Assembly (NCBI RefSeq): GCF_900110685.1
Contig: NZ_FOES01000012.1
Location: forward strand, 1-64,000
Source of the DNA: Piscibacillus halophilus
GTDB taxonomy: Bacteria; Bacillota; Bacilli; Bacillales; Alkalibacillaceae
Direction of reading: 5' to 3'
Length of the DNA stretch: 64,000 nucleotides
This document shows, piece by piece, positions 9,022-18,955 of this stretch; the first letter of the stretch is position 1, and each line of letters starts with the position of its first letter. The notes beneath the pieces were generated by a model. The model did no database searches. It saw nothing but the letters and a program-made list of their open reading frames with translations, and was not told the origin of the DNA. The position numbers and the translations under genes were made by a program.

Positions 9022-9582
9022 ATGTCTGACGACGCCCATTATTTTATTGGCATTCCTATACAAGAGGAATATCGTGAATGGTTAGTCAAGTGGCAAGAAA
9101 CATTAAAATCATTTGTGGATTATCGAAAGTGGGTTCATCAAAATGATTTTCATATCACGTTACGTTTTTTAGGTGGAGTTCCTCCTGAGAAACTTGACCG
9201 TATCAAAGAAGAACTTGACTCGATCAAAGGCACACCACTTCATTTGAAAGTAAATGGTCTTAACTTCTTCGGAAAAGAAGATCAACCTCGTGTTATGTAT
9301 GCTGAAATTGAGCGAGATGAAAAAATATTAGAGTTCAAAACGGAGATAGATGAACATTTGTCAGCCTTGGATATCGAACGAGAAAAGCGTCCTTACCGAC
9401 CTCATATAACGCTGGCTAAAAAATGGGCGAAAGGTAAGTTACACCTTTCCAAAGAGGCATTAGAACATAAAATAGAAGGACAAAAAATATTTAATTTAGA
9501 CGTTCATCAATTCAATTTGTATCGCGTCCATCCTGACCGTGAACAGAAGTATCACATTATAGAATCCTATGACTTAAAGTAA
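9022..9582 (+). CDS. thpR: RNA 2',3'-cyclic phosphodiesterase (2H family, ThpR/YtlP)
   Basis: A 2H-superfamily protein of 186 residues with the two catalytic HxT motifs, HITLRF in the N-terminal half and HITLAK in the C-terminal half. The family hydrolyses 2',3'-cyclic phosphate ends of RNA and is also called 2'-5' RNA ligase. Start ATG 9022 is chosen; GTG at 9010 is in frame but lies inside the purine-rich ribosome-site region. First gene of a conserved ytlP-ytlQ-ytlR run with spacing of 9 bases or less. Confidence 0.9.
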   Translation: MSDDAHYFIGIPIQEEYREWLVKWQETLKSFVDYRKWVHQNDFHITLRFLGGVPPEKLDRIKEELDSIKGTPLHLKVNGLNFFGKEDQPRVMYAEIERDEKILEFKTEIDEHLSALDIEREKRPYRPHITLAKKWAKGKLHLSKEALEHKIEGQKIFNLDVHQFNLYRVHPDREQKYHIIESYDLK

Positions 9583-9591
9583 GGTGTTGTT

Positions 9592-10515
9592 ATGGCTCAA
9601 CTAATAAAATTAAAAGACTATATATCTAGGTATGAAACGGGTATGTTCCGCTATCCGGGACAATTTATTAGAATGAAAAAAGAGCAATATGATAAGTTAA
9701 TTTATCGTTGGGAACAAGAAAAACACGAAATAGATTCTCAAGAATCGATTTCTACGGATTTAGAAGAAGATAAAAAATCTTTCTTTAACCGTCTTTTTAA
9801 TCGAAAAAAAGTGATCGATGTTTGGGATGATGAGGAAGAGCAGACCAACCTTCCTGAGAATGAACAAGACTTGAAATATTATTTTTTGGATGAGGTCTTT
9901 TCTACACAACTTAAATGGGCGTCTAGTACTCTTCAAGAGGTTTCTTATTTTGATCAATCGTACGAGCGTGACCCTTGGCTAAAATATTTTTTACAACGTT
10001 TTCCTGATACATATCTCGTATTCTATCAACCTATTTTTAAATTGAAGAAAGCGACTATTGAAGGTGAAGTTATTATTTTAACTCCAACTGAGTTGATGTG
10101 TATATCCATTCTAGATCGACGTTATTCTAATACCACTTTTAAACCAATTGATGATAGGAAATGGCTAGCCATTGAAGGTGGACAAGAGAAAACAATCGTG
10201 AATCCAGTGATAGATTTGAAACGGATGGAAAGACTGCTTAAGAGTATATTAGATTACTATGAGTTAGATTTTCCAGTCAAAAAATATTTATTTGCTAAGA
10301 GTAATCAAATTGCTCATCAATCGGTTCCATATCAGACTGAATTTATTGATCAAGATGATTACGAGTCATGGTTTCAAAAACAAAGACAGTCTACTTATCC
10401 TATTAAAGCGCAACAACTAAAAGTAGGTGAGAAATTATTAGAACACACACAAAGAACTTATGTGAAAAGGCCAGTTTGGGTAGAGGACGAGAGCCCAGTA
10501 GATGAGGGTTCATAA
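9592..10515 (+). CDS. ytlQ: Conserved protein of unknown function (YtlQ-like)
   Basis: A 307-residue soluble protein with a charged linker (about 45-100) and aromatic-rich segments but no recognised catalytic motif. The call rests on position: it lies between thpR and the lipid-kinase-like gene exactly where ytlQ lies in B. subtilis, and its length (about 306) fits. The stop overlaps the region holding the ribosome site of the next gene. No function is proposed. Confidence 0.75.
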   Translation: MAQLIKLKDYISRYETGMFRYPGQFIRMKKEQYDKLIYRWEQEKHEIDSQESISTDLEEDKKSFFNRLFNRKKVIDVWDDEEEQTNLPENEQDLKYYFLDEVFSTQLKWASSTLQEVSYFDQSYERDPWLKYFLQRFPDTYLVFYQPIFKLKKATIEGEVIILTPTELMCISILDRRYSNTTFKPIDDRKWLAIEGGQEKTIVNPVIDLKRMERLLKSILDYYELDFPVKKYLFAKSNQIAHQSVPYQTEFIDQDDYESWFQKQRQSTYPIKAQQLKVGEKLLEHTQRTYVKRPVWVEDESPVDEGS

Positions 10516-10516
10516 G

Positions 10517-11449
10517 ATGTATGTGTTTATGATTAACCCAGTAGCTGGTAAAGGAAAAGGCGTTCAAGTCGTTAAGCATTTTTTACGAGAAAATAATGTT
10601 TCTAAGAAAAACTATAAAACCTATTACACGGATTACCCGGGACATGCGATCGAATTGACGAAACAAATTGCATCCTTAAATAAAGATAAAATAACAATGT
10701 TAATCGTTGTTGGCGGGGATGGGACCTTTTATGAAGTGTTAAATGGAGCCAAGAATTTTAATCAACTACCACTAGCATTTGTACCAGTTGGTTCTGGGAA
10801 TGATTTTGCTCGTGGCTGCGATATGCCTTTAAACCCGAAGGATTGTCTGAATCAGATCTTTAAAGATAATTCATTTCAACCATATTGGGCCGGAGCTTAT
10901 TTGACAGATCATAAACCCCCTAGATTAGAAAGTTTGTTTGCTTCTAGTCTAGGGTTTGGCTTTGATGCAGAAGTTGCAGAACGTTCGAATGAATCAAATT
11001 GGAAACAATGGTTTAATCGTCTACACTTGTCTGTTTTGGTGTATGTATTAGGACTCATTATAACTATTTTTAAATTTAAACCAAAACAGTTAACTTTAGT
11101 CGTGGACGGGCAAGAGCGGGTTTTGGATCAAATTTGGATGCTAACAATTTCGAATCATCCTTATTTTGGTGGTGGCATGAAAATAGCTCCTAATGCTACA
11201 ATAAATAAACATACTTTTTACGTGACGATTGTCCATCAAATATCCAGATGGAAATTATTGTTATTGTTTATGACGGTATTCTTTGGTCAGCATACAAAAC
11301 TTAAAGAAGTTGAAACCTTCAGGGCGTCACATCTTATGATTAATTCACAAGAGAAGTTGACTTATCATGCAGATGGATACACGGGTCAGTGCTATCATTG
11401 TAGCGTTCATAAAGAGACAACTCCTAGATTTGTAAAAAGAAAAAAATAG
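10517..11449 (+). CDS. ytlR: Diacylglycerol/lipid kinase catalytic-domain protein (YtlR)
   Basis: A 310-residue DAGK_cat-domain protein with nucleotide-binding VVGGDGTFYEVLNG and PVGSGNDFARG motifs, as in DgkB, YegS and sphingosine kinases. It likely phosphorylates a lipid alcohol at the membrane; the substrate of YtlR has not been clear to my knowledge. ATG 10517 follows GAGGG by 8 bases and lies just after the ytlQ stop; the in-frame ATG 10502 would overlap ytlQ and start inside the ribosome site. A hydrophobic stretch (about 170-190) could touch the membrane. Confidence 0.87.
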   Translation: MYVFMINPVAGKGKGVQVVKHFLRENNVSKKNYKTYYTDYPGHAIELTKQIASLNKDKITMLIVVGGDGTFYEVLNGAKNFNQLPLAFVPVGSGNDFARGCDMPLNPKDCLNQIFKDNSFQPYWAGAYLTDHKPPRLESLFASSLGFGFDAEVAERSNESNWKQWFNRLHLSVLVYVLGLIITIFKFKPKQLTLVVDGQERVLDQIWMLTISNHPYFGGGMKIAPNATINKHTFYVTIVHQISRWKLLLLFMTVFFGQHTKLKEVETFRASHLMINSQEKLTYHADGYTGQCYHCSVHKETTPRFVKRKK

Positions 11450-11556
11450 GAAATTTTATAGTTTCCCCTTGAAAAATAATAGGTTTATAGGTTAATCTAA
11501 TTTAGTCTCCTTTTATCTTGAACTAAAACATCATGTGCAAAAAGTGGGTGAGTGAA

Positions 11557-12351
11557 TTGGAACATATATTAGGTTCCGACTGGTCAATTTCTCCAGCAGG
11601 TGGTACCTCAGGAGAAGCTTTCTTGGCACAAAATGAGAATAATCAAAAACTGTTTTTGAAACGTAATTCTTCACCTTTTCTTGCTGTATTGTCGGCAGAG
11701 GGAATTGTTCCAAAGCTTGTTTGGACGAAACGCTTAGAGAATGGTGATGTCATTACTGCACAGAAATGGTTAGAAGGTCGAGTTCTTTCAAAAGAAGAGA
11801 TGAAGGAAGAAAAAGTTGCTAAATTATTAAGTAAAATTCACCACTCATCAGAAATCTTGCATTTATTTATGAGAATGGGAAAACAACCACTAGAACCTTC
11901 TAATCTATTAGTACGATTAATCAATCAATATCGCGGAAATCAACATGTCGATCAAGCACTAATCGCGCACGCGTTAGAGTTTTTACATAAACATTTAGAT
12001 GCGGTAAGAACACAAGAGATGGTCGTTTGTCATTCTGATATTAATCATGAAAACTGGTTACAGGGTGAGGATGATCATTTATATTTAATCGACTGGGATC
12101 AAGCAGTGATAGCTGATCCAGCTTTAGATTTATGTATGTTACTTTATCAATATGTACCTCAAGATGAATGGTCAGATTGGTTGAAGTTATACGGTGTAGA
12201 ATTTGATGATAATTTATTTTTAAGAATACAATGGTATATGATTGCCTCGTCGCTCTCATTTTATATTTGGTATTTACAAAAAGGCAATCTCGACTACTCG
12301 AATAAATGGAAAGAACGATTAATGGAGCATAAATTAGCCATATATTCATAA
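11557..12351 (+). CDS. ytmP: APH/choline-kinase-type phosphotransferase (YtmP)
   Basis: An aminoglycoside/choline-kinase-fold protein of about 264 residues. It has the catalytic loop CHSDINHENWL and the metal-binding LIDWDQAVIADPALDL. The substrate is unknown. TTG 11557 with GGGTGA 5 bases upstream gives the N-terminus (M)EHILGSDW, which aligns with my memory of B. subtilis YtmP; the ATG at 11533 has no ribosome site. It is followed by a terminator, so trmB has its own promoter. Confidence 0.85.
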   Translation: MEHILGSDWSISPAGGTSGEAFLAQNENNQKLFLKRNSSPFLAVLSAEGIVPKLVWTKRLENGDVITAQKWLEGRVLSKEEMKEEKVAKLLSKIHHSSEILHLFMRMGKQPLEPSNLLVRLINQYRGNQHVDQALIAHALEFLHKHLDAVRTQEMVVCHSDINHENWLQGEDDHLYLIDWDQAVIADPALDLCMLLYQYVPQDEWSDWLKLYGVEFDDNLFLRIQWYMIASSLSFYIWYLQKGNLDYSNKWKERLMEHKLAIYS

Positions 12352-12358
12352 AATTCGT

Positions 12359-12401
12359 AATCTATATCCGAAAGGTGACCTTTTGGATATAGATTTTTTT
12401 T
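12359..12401 (+). terminator. Rho-independent terminator after ytmP
   Basis: Long stem with arms AATCTATATCCGAAAGG (12359-12375) and CCTTTTGGATATAGATT (12379-12395), loop TGA, followed by a T-run. A TATAAT at 12404-12409 right after it probably serves trmB. Confidence 0.88.
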
Positions 12402-12442
12402 AGTATAATAAAGAATTAATAAGACTAACTAGGAGTGACAAC

Positions 12443-13081
12443 ATGCGTTTAAGACATAAACCATGGGCAGCAGATTATATCAAAGAACATGAAGGCCTAA
12501 TGGTACTAGAACCATTTGAACAAAAGGGGAATTGGCAGACGCTGTTTGAACGTGCACAGCCGATTGGACTTGAGATTGGAACTGGGAAAGGTCAATTCGT
12601 TGCGAATATGGCAAAACAGCACCCTGAGATGAATTTTATAGGAATTGAAAAAGCTGAAAGTATTGTTGTGACAGCCATTCAAAAGGTGAAAGAGGTTGAG
12701 GCATCAAATGTTCATCTTGTGCATGAAAATGCGGAAGATCTGAGGGACATGTTTGCAGAGAATGAAGTGGATACCATTTTCTTGAATTTCTCAGATCCAT
12801 GGCCGAAGACTAGGCATGAGAAACGCCGTTTAACTTATAAGTCATTTTTAGAGCAATATGAGAATGTATTAAAAGACGGCGGTAAAATTGTTTTAAAAAC
12901 AGATAATCGTGGACTATTTGAATACTCACTTACTAGCTTCTCCCAATATGGAATGAAGCTGGAAGATGTCTCACTAGATCTACATGCCTTAGAAGATGAA
13001 TCCAACGTGATGACAGAGTATGAGGAGAAGTTTTCTAGTAAAGGACAACCTATTTATCGCTGCATAGCTACATTTCAGTAA
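12443..13081 (+). CDS. trmB: tRNA (guanine-N7-)-methyltransferase TrmB
   Basis: Class I SAM methyltransferase that forms m7G46 in the tRNA variable loop. The 212-residue protein has the SAM-binding GLEIGTGKGQF motif, an acidic GIEKAE after it, and the family-specific FSDPWPKTRHEKRRLT substrate-binding segment. Length and N-terminus (MRLRHKPWA) match B. subtilis YtmQ/TrmB. Ribosome site TAGGAGTGA. It is followed 21 bases later by ytnP, as in related genomes. Confidence 0.95.
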   Translation: MRLRHKPWAADYIKEHEGLMVLEPFEQKGNWQTLFERAQPIGLEIGTGKGQFVANMAKQHPEMNFIGIEKAESIVVTAIQKVKEVEASNVHLVHENAEDLRDMFAENEVDTIFLNFSDPWPKTRHEKRRLTYKSFLEQYENVLKDGGKIVLKTDNRGLFEYSLTSFSQYGMKLEDVSLDLHALEDESNVMTEYEEKFSSKGQPIYRCIATFQ

Positions 13082-13102
13082 TGGTTAAAGGGAGTGGATT
13101 CA

Positions 13103-13957
13103 ATGGAAACACTAACTGTTGGACGTGCGAAGTTGACATGGTTAAATGGGGGCGTCACTCATATGGATGGAGGTGCTATGTTTGGCGTTGTTCCTTATCC
13201 ATTGTGGAGCAAAAAATATCCACACAATGATAAAAACCAGATTGAATTAAGATGTGACGTCATTTTAGTTCAATTGGATGGCAAAAACATGATAATTGAT
13301 TCTGGAATTGGACGATCCAAGTTAAACGATAAACAGAAGCGTAATTTTGGGGTGCTTGAAGAGTCAAAAGTTGATGAGTCGCTAAATGAGCTAGGTTTAA
13401 CTGTTGAGGATATTGACTATGTCTTGATGACTCACCTGCATTTCGATCATGCTAATGGGCTAACCAAACCTGATAATGGTGAGTTAGTCAGTGCCTTTCC
13501 AAACGCAATTATTTTCACCTCAAAAGTTGAATGGGACGAAATGAGAAATCCTAATATGCGTTCAAAGAACACGTATTGGGAAGAAAACTGGAAACCTATT
13601 CAGCATCAAGTTAAGACGTTTGAAACATCTATTGAAGTGGTGCCAGGATTAACGATGCATCACACAGGCGGTCATAGTGATGGGCATTCCGTCATTAAAT
13701 TTGAAGATGATGAAGAATCGTTTATTCATATGGCCGATTTAATGCCGACACACGCGCACCAAAATCCATTGTGGGTACTCGCTTATGACGATTATCCCGT
13801 AACCAGTGTTCATGAAAAGAAAAAACTACAAGATGAATCTTATGAAAAAAATCGTTGGTTCGTCTTTTATCATGATGCCTATTATCGTGCCATTAAGTTT
13901 AATGAAAATAAAGAGATTGATGAAGCTATTAAACGACCACATTATGAATATTCATAA
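13103..13957 (+). CDS. ytnP: MBL-fold metallohydrolase, quorum-quenching lactonase type (YtnP)
   Basis: A 284-residue metallo-beta-lactamase-fold enzyme with zinc-binding H111-x-H113-x-D115-H116 ([10 protein letters not shown]), a later histidine in TGGHSDGH and the bridging aspartate in [10 protein letters not shown]. subtilis YtnP degrades lactone signals of Streptomyces; the same class of substrate is likely but unproven here. ATG 13103 sits 8 bases after GGGAG; GTG 13094 overlaps the ribosome site and is rejected. A terminator follows the stop. Confidence 0.9.
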   Translation: METLTVGRAKLTWLNGGVTHMDGGAMFGVVPYPLWSKKYPHNDKNQIELRCDVILVQLDGKNMIIDSGIGRSKLNDKQKRNFGVLEESKVDESLNELGLTVEDIDYVLMTHLHFDHANGLTKPDNGELVSAFPNAIIFTSKVEWDEMRNPNMRSKNTYWEENWKPIQHQVKTFETSIEVVPGLTMHHTGGHSDGHSVIKFEDDEESFIHMADLMPTHAHQNPLWVLAYDDYPVTSVHEKKKLQDESYEKNRWFVFYHDAYYRAIKFNENKEIDEAIKRPHYEYS

Positions 13958-13959
13958 GG

Positions 13960-13996
13960 AAGGCTTGGGTCTCAACCCAAGCCTTTTATTTTTTGG
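13960..13996. terminator. Terminator between ytnP and convergent tatA
   Basis: Arms AAGGCTTGGGT and ACCCAAGCCTT with a 4-base loop, then TTTATTTTTT on the + strand. Confidence 0.88.
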
Positions 13997-14030
13997 TCTG
14001 TTGTAATTACAGTTCAGGATTAACTATAAA

Positions 14031-14216
14031 CTAATCCTTACTCGAATCCTCCTTGTTTGATGGTTCTTCAATCAAAGTATTAGCTGATTTTTTGAATTCT
14101 GATAATGTTTGGCCGATTGCTGAACCGATTTCGGGTAATTTCTTTGGTCCGAAAACGATTAGAGTAATAATTAGGATAAGAATTAATCCGGGTATCCCTA
14201 TAGTGGAAATTCCCAT
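14031..14216 (-). CDS. tatA: Twin-arginine translocase subunit TatA
   Basis: A 61-residue TatA/TatE-type protein: one membrane helix (about 6-22), the [10 protein letters not shown] hinge, then an amphipathic helix and a short charged tail. It oligomerises with TatC to pass folded proteins across the membrane. ATG 14216 follows GGAAAGGAGG; an upstream ATG at 14237 lies inside the flavoprotein stop region. It is the last gene of a three-gene unit whose first gene encodes an RRQFLK Tat signal, so it probably serves that cargo. No tatC is in the window. Confidence 0.92.
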   Translation of the reverse strand: MGISTIGIPGLILILIITLIVFGPKKLPEIGSAIGQTLSEFKKSANTLIEEPSNKEDSSKD

Positions 14217-14236
14217 GGAGGATCTCCTCCTTTCCA

Positions 14237-15976
14237 TTAAGTTAAGCGGCTTTTGCTTTTACTCTTAACGAGTTGTCCGCCACCATTCTCCAGGTATTTC
14301 TGAATCCCTTCAGCTGCACGGTATGCCAGTGCTCCAACTGTACCTGTTGGGTTGTATCCGCCGTTATGTGCAAAAGCAGATGCTCCAACCACAAATAAAC
14401 TTTCGGAATCCCACATTTGTAAGTAGTTGTTGACAGCTGATGTTTGAGAATCTGCCCCCATTATGACACCACCAGTGTTGTGAGTGGTTTGGTAAGGAAC
14501 AATATCATAATGCTCAGACATCTCAGCTTCTTCTATAATATCAGCGCCCATTTCACCCATAATTTCCGCACAAACCTGAGTAATATACTCATGAAGTTTA
14601 CGGTCTTGTTCAGTAAAATCGTATGTTAATCTTAATAGAGGATTCCCATAGTAGTCTTTATAGGTTGGGTCTAAGTCCATATAGTTATTTCTGTGAGGCA
14701 TGGAAGCCCCTTGTGATGTTACATTTAAGGTTCTGTTATGATATTTTATAGCGTTTTTCTTAAACTCAGCCCCCCATGAAGGAGTTCCAGAAGGCGTGAC
14801 GTTAGAAGCGATTGGTCTTCTTCCTGTTTGAGTAATGGAGATAGAACCGCCGTGAATAAAGTCTAGATCTGAATGGTCAAAGTTATCACCATTATAATCA
14901 TCTACTGTTGCCCCTAACGAACCAGCTCCCATGAATGTATTAAACTTCTTTTCTTCAAAAAAGCCAGCTGCCCCAGGTAGAATTTGATAACAATAGTTTT
15001 TACCAATTACTCCTTCACCTGTTTCAGGATTGTAAGGTTGTCCAATGTTTGATTGAAGAAGTAGTCGAGTATTATTTAAAACATAACTCGTTAATACGAC
15101 GACATCTGCTGGCTGAATAAACTCTTCACCTGATAACACATCAACGTATCTTACACCCGTTGCTTTACCACCTTCTTGAATGATTTCAACAACATTAGAG
15201 TGCGTTCTGAGTTCAAAGTTTCCAGTTTTTTTAGCTGTTGGAATGACCGTGACGTTAGGTGATGACTTAGCTCCATACTCACAGCCAAATCGTTCACAAA
15301 AACCACAATATTGACATTGAGCAATGGTTTCACCATCAGGGTTCTCATAGTTTTCTGATAGGTTACCTGATGGCATTTGGAAAGGGTGTAACCCCATATT
15401 TTTGGTAGCCTCTTTAAAAAGATCTAAAATTGGAGTGCTTTTCATAGGTGGTGTCGGATAATCATTGTTACGGGGAGCCCCTTTTGGATTATCTTCACCA
15501 CTAATTCCCGCGACTTGTTCAAATTGATAAAAATAAGGTTCTAATTCATCGTAGGTGATTCCCCAATCTTGTAATGTATACTCATCACCTAATTTGTTTC
15601 CGTATTTTTCTTCTGTCATCGATTTGATTTCTAAATCATAAGGTAAAAAGCGCCACGTCTGACCGTTCCAATGAACACCAGCTCCTCCTACACCTGAACC
15701 GAGTAAAAATGATCCTTGTTGTCTCATTGGTAGAGCTAATTCATCAAGGTTATTCCGAAAAGTAATAGTTTCCTTTGACGTATCTTGCATAAGGCCATGT
15801 CTCAAGTCATAACGATACTCATCGTGCATCATTTGAAAATCTTCTGTCGAACGATCTTCACCTCGTTCAAGTCCTACGACATTGTAACCAGCTTTGGATA
15901 ATTCTGCAGCGATAATACCGCCAGTCCAACCAACGCCAATGGTTACAACATCAACTTTATCTTTTGTCGTTGCCAT
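14237..15976 (-). CDS. GMC-family oxidoreductase, gluconate 2-dehydrogenase flavoprotein type
   Basis: A 579-residue flavoprotein. The FAD-binding [15 protein letters not shown] motif is at 13-27, a Cys-rich segment [15 protein letters not shown] lies near 220, and the GMC C-terminal active-site region carries [11 protein letters not shown] and [18 protein letters not shown]. The family oxidises sugars, gluconate or alcohols at the outer membrane face and passes electrons to a partner. It has no signal of its own, so it likely hitch-hikes through Tat bound to the adjacent small subunit. The cytochrome c third subunit of classical gluconate dehydrogenase is not here. Ribosome site AAGGAGG; 11 bases after the small-subunit gene. 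Confidence 0.9.
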   Translation of the reverse strand: MATTKDKVDVVTIGVGWTGGIIAAELSKAGYNVVGLERGEDRSTEDFQMMHDEYRYDLRHGLMQDTSKETITFRNNLDELALPMRQQGSFLLGSGVGGAGVHWNGQTWRFLPYDLEIKSMTEEKYGNKLGDEYTLQDWGITYDELEPYFYQFEQVAGISGEDNPKGAPRNNDYPTPPMKSTPILDLFKEATKNMGLHPFQMPSGNLSENYENPDGETIAQCQYCGFCERFGCEYGAKSSPNVTVIPTAKKTGNFELRTHSNVVEIIQEGGKATGVRYVDVLSGEEFIQPADVVVLTSYVLNNTRLLLQSNIGQPYNPETGEGVIGKNYCYQILPGAAGFFEEKKFNTFMGAGSLGATVDDYNGDNFDHSDLDFIHGGSISITQTGRRPIASNVTPSGTPSWGAEFKKNAIKYHNRTLNVTSQGASMPHRNNYMDLDPTYKDYYGNPLLRLTYDFTEQDRKLHEYITQVCAEIMGEMGADIIEEAEMSEHYDIVPYQTTHNTGGVIMGADSQTSAVNNYLQMWDSESLFVVGASAFAHNGGYNPTGTVGALAYRAAEGIQKYLENGGGQLVKSKSKSRLT

Positions 15977-15987
15977 GTGTATCCTCC

Positions 15988-16749
15988 TTAGTGTAAGTGA
16001 TCATAAAGTGCACGTGGTTCCATCTCTACAAAATCTTCATTCTCAATTTCGTTCATATAACTCATTTGACTACCAGGGAACTCTTTCATGCGCCAACCTT
16101 CCATATTGGTATTTCCACCGTATAATGGATCACTAAAGGCGCCTGCTAGCGTTGCTTCTCTTAAAAGTCCAAAGAACGTTGAAGCTTGAACCCCACGTAG
16201 GTTTACTTCATCATTTGCAAATTTCGCTAGGATTTCGTCTTGTTGCTCTCCTTCTAAATTAACAAATGAATCATCAAACTCTTTTTGACTCTCACTTTCA
16301 ATCACTCTTAAACCTTCCATAAAAATTTCTTTTCGTCTCAAGCGACTTTGAAATCCTTGATAAGGAGTCCCCTCATGAAATGGCCCAGACATATATATAC
16401 GTTCATTATTGCCATAATCACCCGCCAATTCATGGTCAATAAAGTATGGAACACCTAAATCAATAGCCCCAGGACCATGATCATCCTCGGGAAAAATACG
16501 TTCGGTCGCGACGGCTAATCGTTCAAATACTCCTCGGTTTTTGAAAAATTTTAAGGCTCGGTTGAAATTCGGCCCATTTCCTTGATTGGCTTGTTCGTTT
16601 TGATTCTTGGTTTCATTTGTATCGTCAATTTGCCAGCCGATTACCGAACCGATAATCCCACCACCGACTAAACCACCAGCAAAATAACCACTATTCTTTA
16701 AAAATTGGCGGCGGGATTCATCTGTTTTATGTTTTTCTTCCTCACTCAT
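15988..16749 (-). CDS. Gluconate 2-dehydrogenase subunit 3 family protein with Tat signal
   Basis: A 253-residue protein with a clear twin-arginine signal: SRRQFLKNSGYF followed by a glycine-rich hydrophobic stretch (about 22-42). The remainder is a gluconate 2-dehydrogenase subunit 3 domain, the small helical partner of GMC flavoproteins. It is the first gene of the unit small subunit-flavoprotein-tatA, so it provides the export signal for the complex. AAGGAGG precedes the ATG by 11 bases. The true substrate of the pair is unknown; the annotation name reflects the family, not evidence for gluconate. Confidence 0.88.
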   Translation of the reverse strand: MSEEEKHKTDESRRQFLKNSGYFAGGLVGGGIIGSVIGWQIDDTNETKNQNEQANQGNGPNFNRALKFFKNRGVFERLAVATERIFPEDDHGPGAIDLGVPYFIDHELAGDYGNNERIYMSGPFHEGTPYQGFQSRLRRKEIFMEGLRVIESESQKEFDDSFVNLEGEQQDEILAKFANDEVNLRGVQASTFFGLLREATLAGAFSDPLYGGNTNMEGWRMKEFPGSQMSYMNEIENEDFVEMEPRALYDHLH

Positions 16750-16814
16750 CTTGTTTTTAACCTCCTTATCCTAAATGTACCGTTATTTTATGTCGTATTT
16801 GGTTAATTTATGTA

Positions 16815-16855
16815 ATAAAAAAGAAACTTACCAGATAATAGCTTGGTAAGTTTCT
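16815..16855 (-). terminator. Rho-independent terminator of ytzB
   Basis: On the minus strand, arms AGAAACTTACCA and TGGTAAGTTTCT are followed by TTTTTT. It separates ytzB from the Tat cassette. Confidence 0.85.
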
Positions 16856-16863
16856 AACCTTGA

Positions 16864-17169
16864 TTATGATTCAGTTTTTAATATTTCTCCGTTAGAAGCA
16901 TCAATGTAGAAGTTAGTTTGGATGTTCTGCCCGTTAATTTCTTGTGTGATCCCGCCTCTGTATACTTTGTAGGTTTCTTGTCTAATTTCTATTTCTTCTA
17001 GTTTCATTAAAATCCAAGAACCTGTAATAGGACCTTTTTCCTCAAACTGTTTCTTAACTTTCTTTAATGCAATTTCTGGAAACAACCATTGTTGTTTAAC
17101 TTTCTTTCCAATAATAGAGCCAACTGTAATCCCAATCGCAGCGGGGGCGATTAATTTATACCACTTCAT
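16864..17169 (-). CDS. ytzB: Small PepSY-like exported/membrane-anchored protein (YtzB-like)
   Basis: A 101-residue protein with an N-terminal hydrophobic anchor (about 6-22) and a PepSY-like fold ending in NFYIDASNGEILKTES, the usual PepSY closing strand. PepSY domains are often peptidase inhibitors or extracytoplasmic modules. It lies next to the M42 aminopeptidase gene, as I recall for B. subtilis ytzB and ytoP. Ribosome site TTGGAGAGG precedes the ATG. It is divergent from ytoP and ends at its own terminator. Confidence 0.75.
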   Translation of the reverse strand: MKWYKLIAPAAIGITVGSIIGKKVKQQWLFPEIALKKVKKQFEEKGPITGSWILMKLEEIEIRQETYKVYRGGITQEINGQNIQTNFYIDASNGEILKTES

Positions 17170-17245
17170 TTAATCCTCTCCAATATTATAATGTTATGGA
17201 TATTATACGATTCTTTTTCATACTTTAAAATATCTTTAATAGAGA

Positions 17246-17275
17246 TTGGAATAATTCTTGCTTTTTCGATAAAAT
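17246..17275 (+). promoter_or_regulatory. SigA-type promoter of ytoP
   Basis: -35 TTGGAA (17246-17251), 18-base spacer, -10 TAAAAT (17270-17275), about 36 bases before the ytoP start. Confidence 0.55.
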
Positions 17276-17310
17276 AGAAAAGGAAACATAATAGGATCGG
17301 AGTGATACAT

Positions 17311-18378
17311 ATGAATCAAGAAACGTTACAAATGTTTAAAACGTTAACTGAATTGCCTGGTGCGCCAGGGAATGAGCATCAAGTCCGTCACTATATGAAG
17401 CAAGAGCTAGAAAAATACTCAGATGAGGTCATCCAAGATCGTCTAGGTGGTGTGTTTGGAGTTCGTCGAGGGAATGGGCCTAAAGTCATGGTTGCAGGTC
17501 ACATGGATGAAGTAGGGTTTATGGTTACGCAAGTGACGAAAAATGGTATGTTAAGGTTTCAACCATTAGGTGGATGGTGGAACCAAGTGCTATTGGCTCA
17601 ACGTGTCCAAGTGATCACAGATCAAGGACCAGTTGATGGAGTGATTGGCTCCATTCCACCACATAACTTAACACCAGAACAACGTAAAAAACCGATGGAG
17701 ATTAAAAATATGTTAATTGATATTGGTGCAGACGATGAAGAAGATGTGCAAAGAATTGGTGTTAAACCAGGTCAACCGATTTTGCCTGTTTGTCCATTTA
17801 CACCTATGGCTAATGAAAAGAAAATTATGGCTAAAGCATGGGATAACCGTTACGGTTGTGGGCTATCCATCGAGCTCTTAAAAGAATTACAAGGTGAAAC
17901 ATTGAATCATGAACTTTATTCAGGAGCGACAGTTCAAGAAGAAGTTGGTTTAAGAGGCGCTCAAGCAGCGGCGAATATGATTAATCCTGATTTATTTTTT
18001 GCTTTAGATGCTTCACCAGCTAACGATATGGAAGGTAAGGATAAGGAATTTGGTCATTTAGGAAAAGGTGCTCTTGTACGAATTTTCGACCGTTCTATGG
18101 TCACACATCGAGGTATGAGAGACTTTGTTCTTGATACGGCTGAAACAAAAAATATTCCATATCAGTATTTCATCTCTCAAGGTGGTACAGACGCAGGACG
18201 TGTTCATATTTCGAATGAAGGGGTTCCTTCAGCCGTTATTGGTGTATGTTCACGTTATATTCATACAAGCTCATCAATCGTTCATGTAGATGACTATGCA
18301 GCAGCTAAGGAATTATTAGTTAATCTAGTTAAATCAGTCGATCAATCTACGGTTGATTCGATTAGAGAAAATGGTTAG
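17311..18378 (+). CDS. ytoP: M42-family metallo-aminopeptidase (YtoP)
   Basis: A 355-residue M42 peptidase with metal ligands in AGHMDEVGF (His, Asp), WDNRYGC (bridging Asp), the catalytic EEVGLRG pair, and FALDASP, plus a C-terminal histidine in RYIHTSSS. Such tetrahedral dodecameric enzymes remove N-terminal residues from oligopeptides in the cytoplasm (glutamyl/deblocking aminopeptidase type). ATG 17311 lies 8 bases after GGAG; GTG 17302 overlaps the ribosome site. Confidence 0.92.
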   Translation: MNQETLQMFKTLTELPGAPGNEHQVRHYMKQELEKYSDEVIQDRLGGVFGVRRGNGPKVMVAGHMDEVGFMVTQVTKNGMLRFQPLGGWWNQVLLAQRVQVITDQGPVDGVIGSIPPHNLTPEQRKKPMEIKNMLIDIGADDEEDVQRIGVKPGQPILPVCPFTPMANEKKIMAKAWDNRYGCGLSIELLKELQGETLNHELYSGATVQEEVGLRGAQAAANMINPDLFFALDASPANDMEGKDKEFGHLGKGALVRIFDRSMVTHRGMRDFVLDTAETKNIPYQYFISQGGTDAGRVHISNEGVPSAVIGVCSRYIHTSSSIVHVDDYAAAKELLVNLVKSVDQSTVDSIRENG

Positions 18379-18383
18379 GCTAT

Positions 18384-18418
18384 CAAAAAAGAGAGATGAC
18401 AAATGTAGTCATCTCTCT
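18384..18418 (-). terminator. Terminator between ytoP and ytoQ
   Basis: Arms AGAGAGATGAC and GTCATCTCTCT with a short loop. The T-run follows on the minus strand, so it chiefly serves ytoQ. Confidence 0.82.
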
Positions 18419-18426
18419 AATAGTGC

Positions 18427-18867
18427 TTATTTAAAATAATAGTCTAGGACTTCTAATGCCTGTTCAATGGTTTCAACCGTTACAGTTGACTTATTAGATA
18501 GTTCTTTTAAAGGATGAATTAAAGATTCAGGTCGAACTAATATTAATGGTTTATTTAATCCAATAGCGATTCCAGCATCCATAGCGGTATTCCATTGTTT
18601 ATAGGACTCACCGAATAATGCGATAACAGCATCTGCTTTATTCATTAAAATATCGGTTCTGAAATTATTCACACTAGCTCCAGTGTCATCACGATATTTT
18701 TGGTTAGGTTGTTCACCAAGAATATGTTCACCAATGTCATCTGATAAGCCATGATTCTCTTGAGGTCCTGTAAATTCAATGTCTAAATTCTTTTCAGCAG
18801 CTTTTTGCTTAAGCTGTTGACGCCAATCATCATGGATTTGCCCAGCTAAATAAATAGATAGACTCAT
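18427..18867 (-). CDS. ytoQ: YtoQ-family protein
   Basis: A 146-residue protein of the YtoQ family, related by fold to nucleoside 2-deoxyribosyltransferases: SIYLAGQIHDDWR at the start, FTGPQENHGLSDDIG, and KADAVIALFGESYKQWNTAMDAG with acidic residues placed as in that fold. The reaction is not established. GGAGGTATCTTAAACT precedes the ATG. It is convergent with ytoP across a terminator. Confidence 0.87.
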   Translation of the reverse strand: MSLSIYLAGQIHDDWRQQLKQKAAEKNLDIEFTGPQENHGLSDDIGEHILGEQPNQKYRDDTGASVNNFRTDILMNKADAVIALFGESYKQWNTAMDAGIAIGLNKPLILVRPESLIHPLKELSNKSTVTVETIEQALEVLDYYFK

Positions 18868-18955
18868 AGTTTAAGATACCTCCAAGACTTGTTTTTCTAT
18901 TATCATCTTATGAACAGAAAAATTTGTCAAATTATTCATATAGGGGAGAGAGAAA

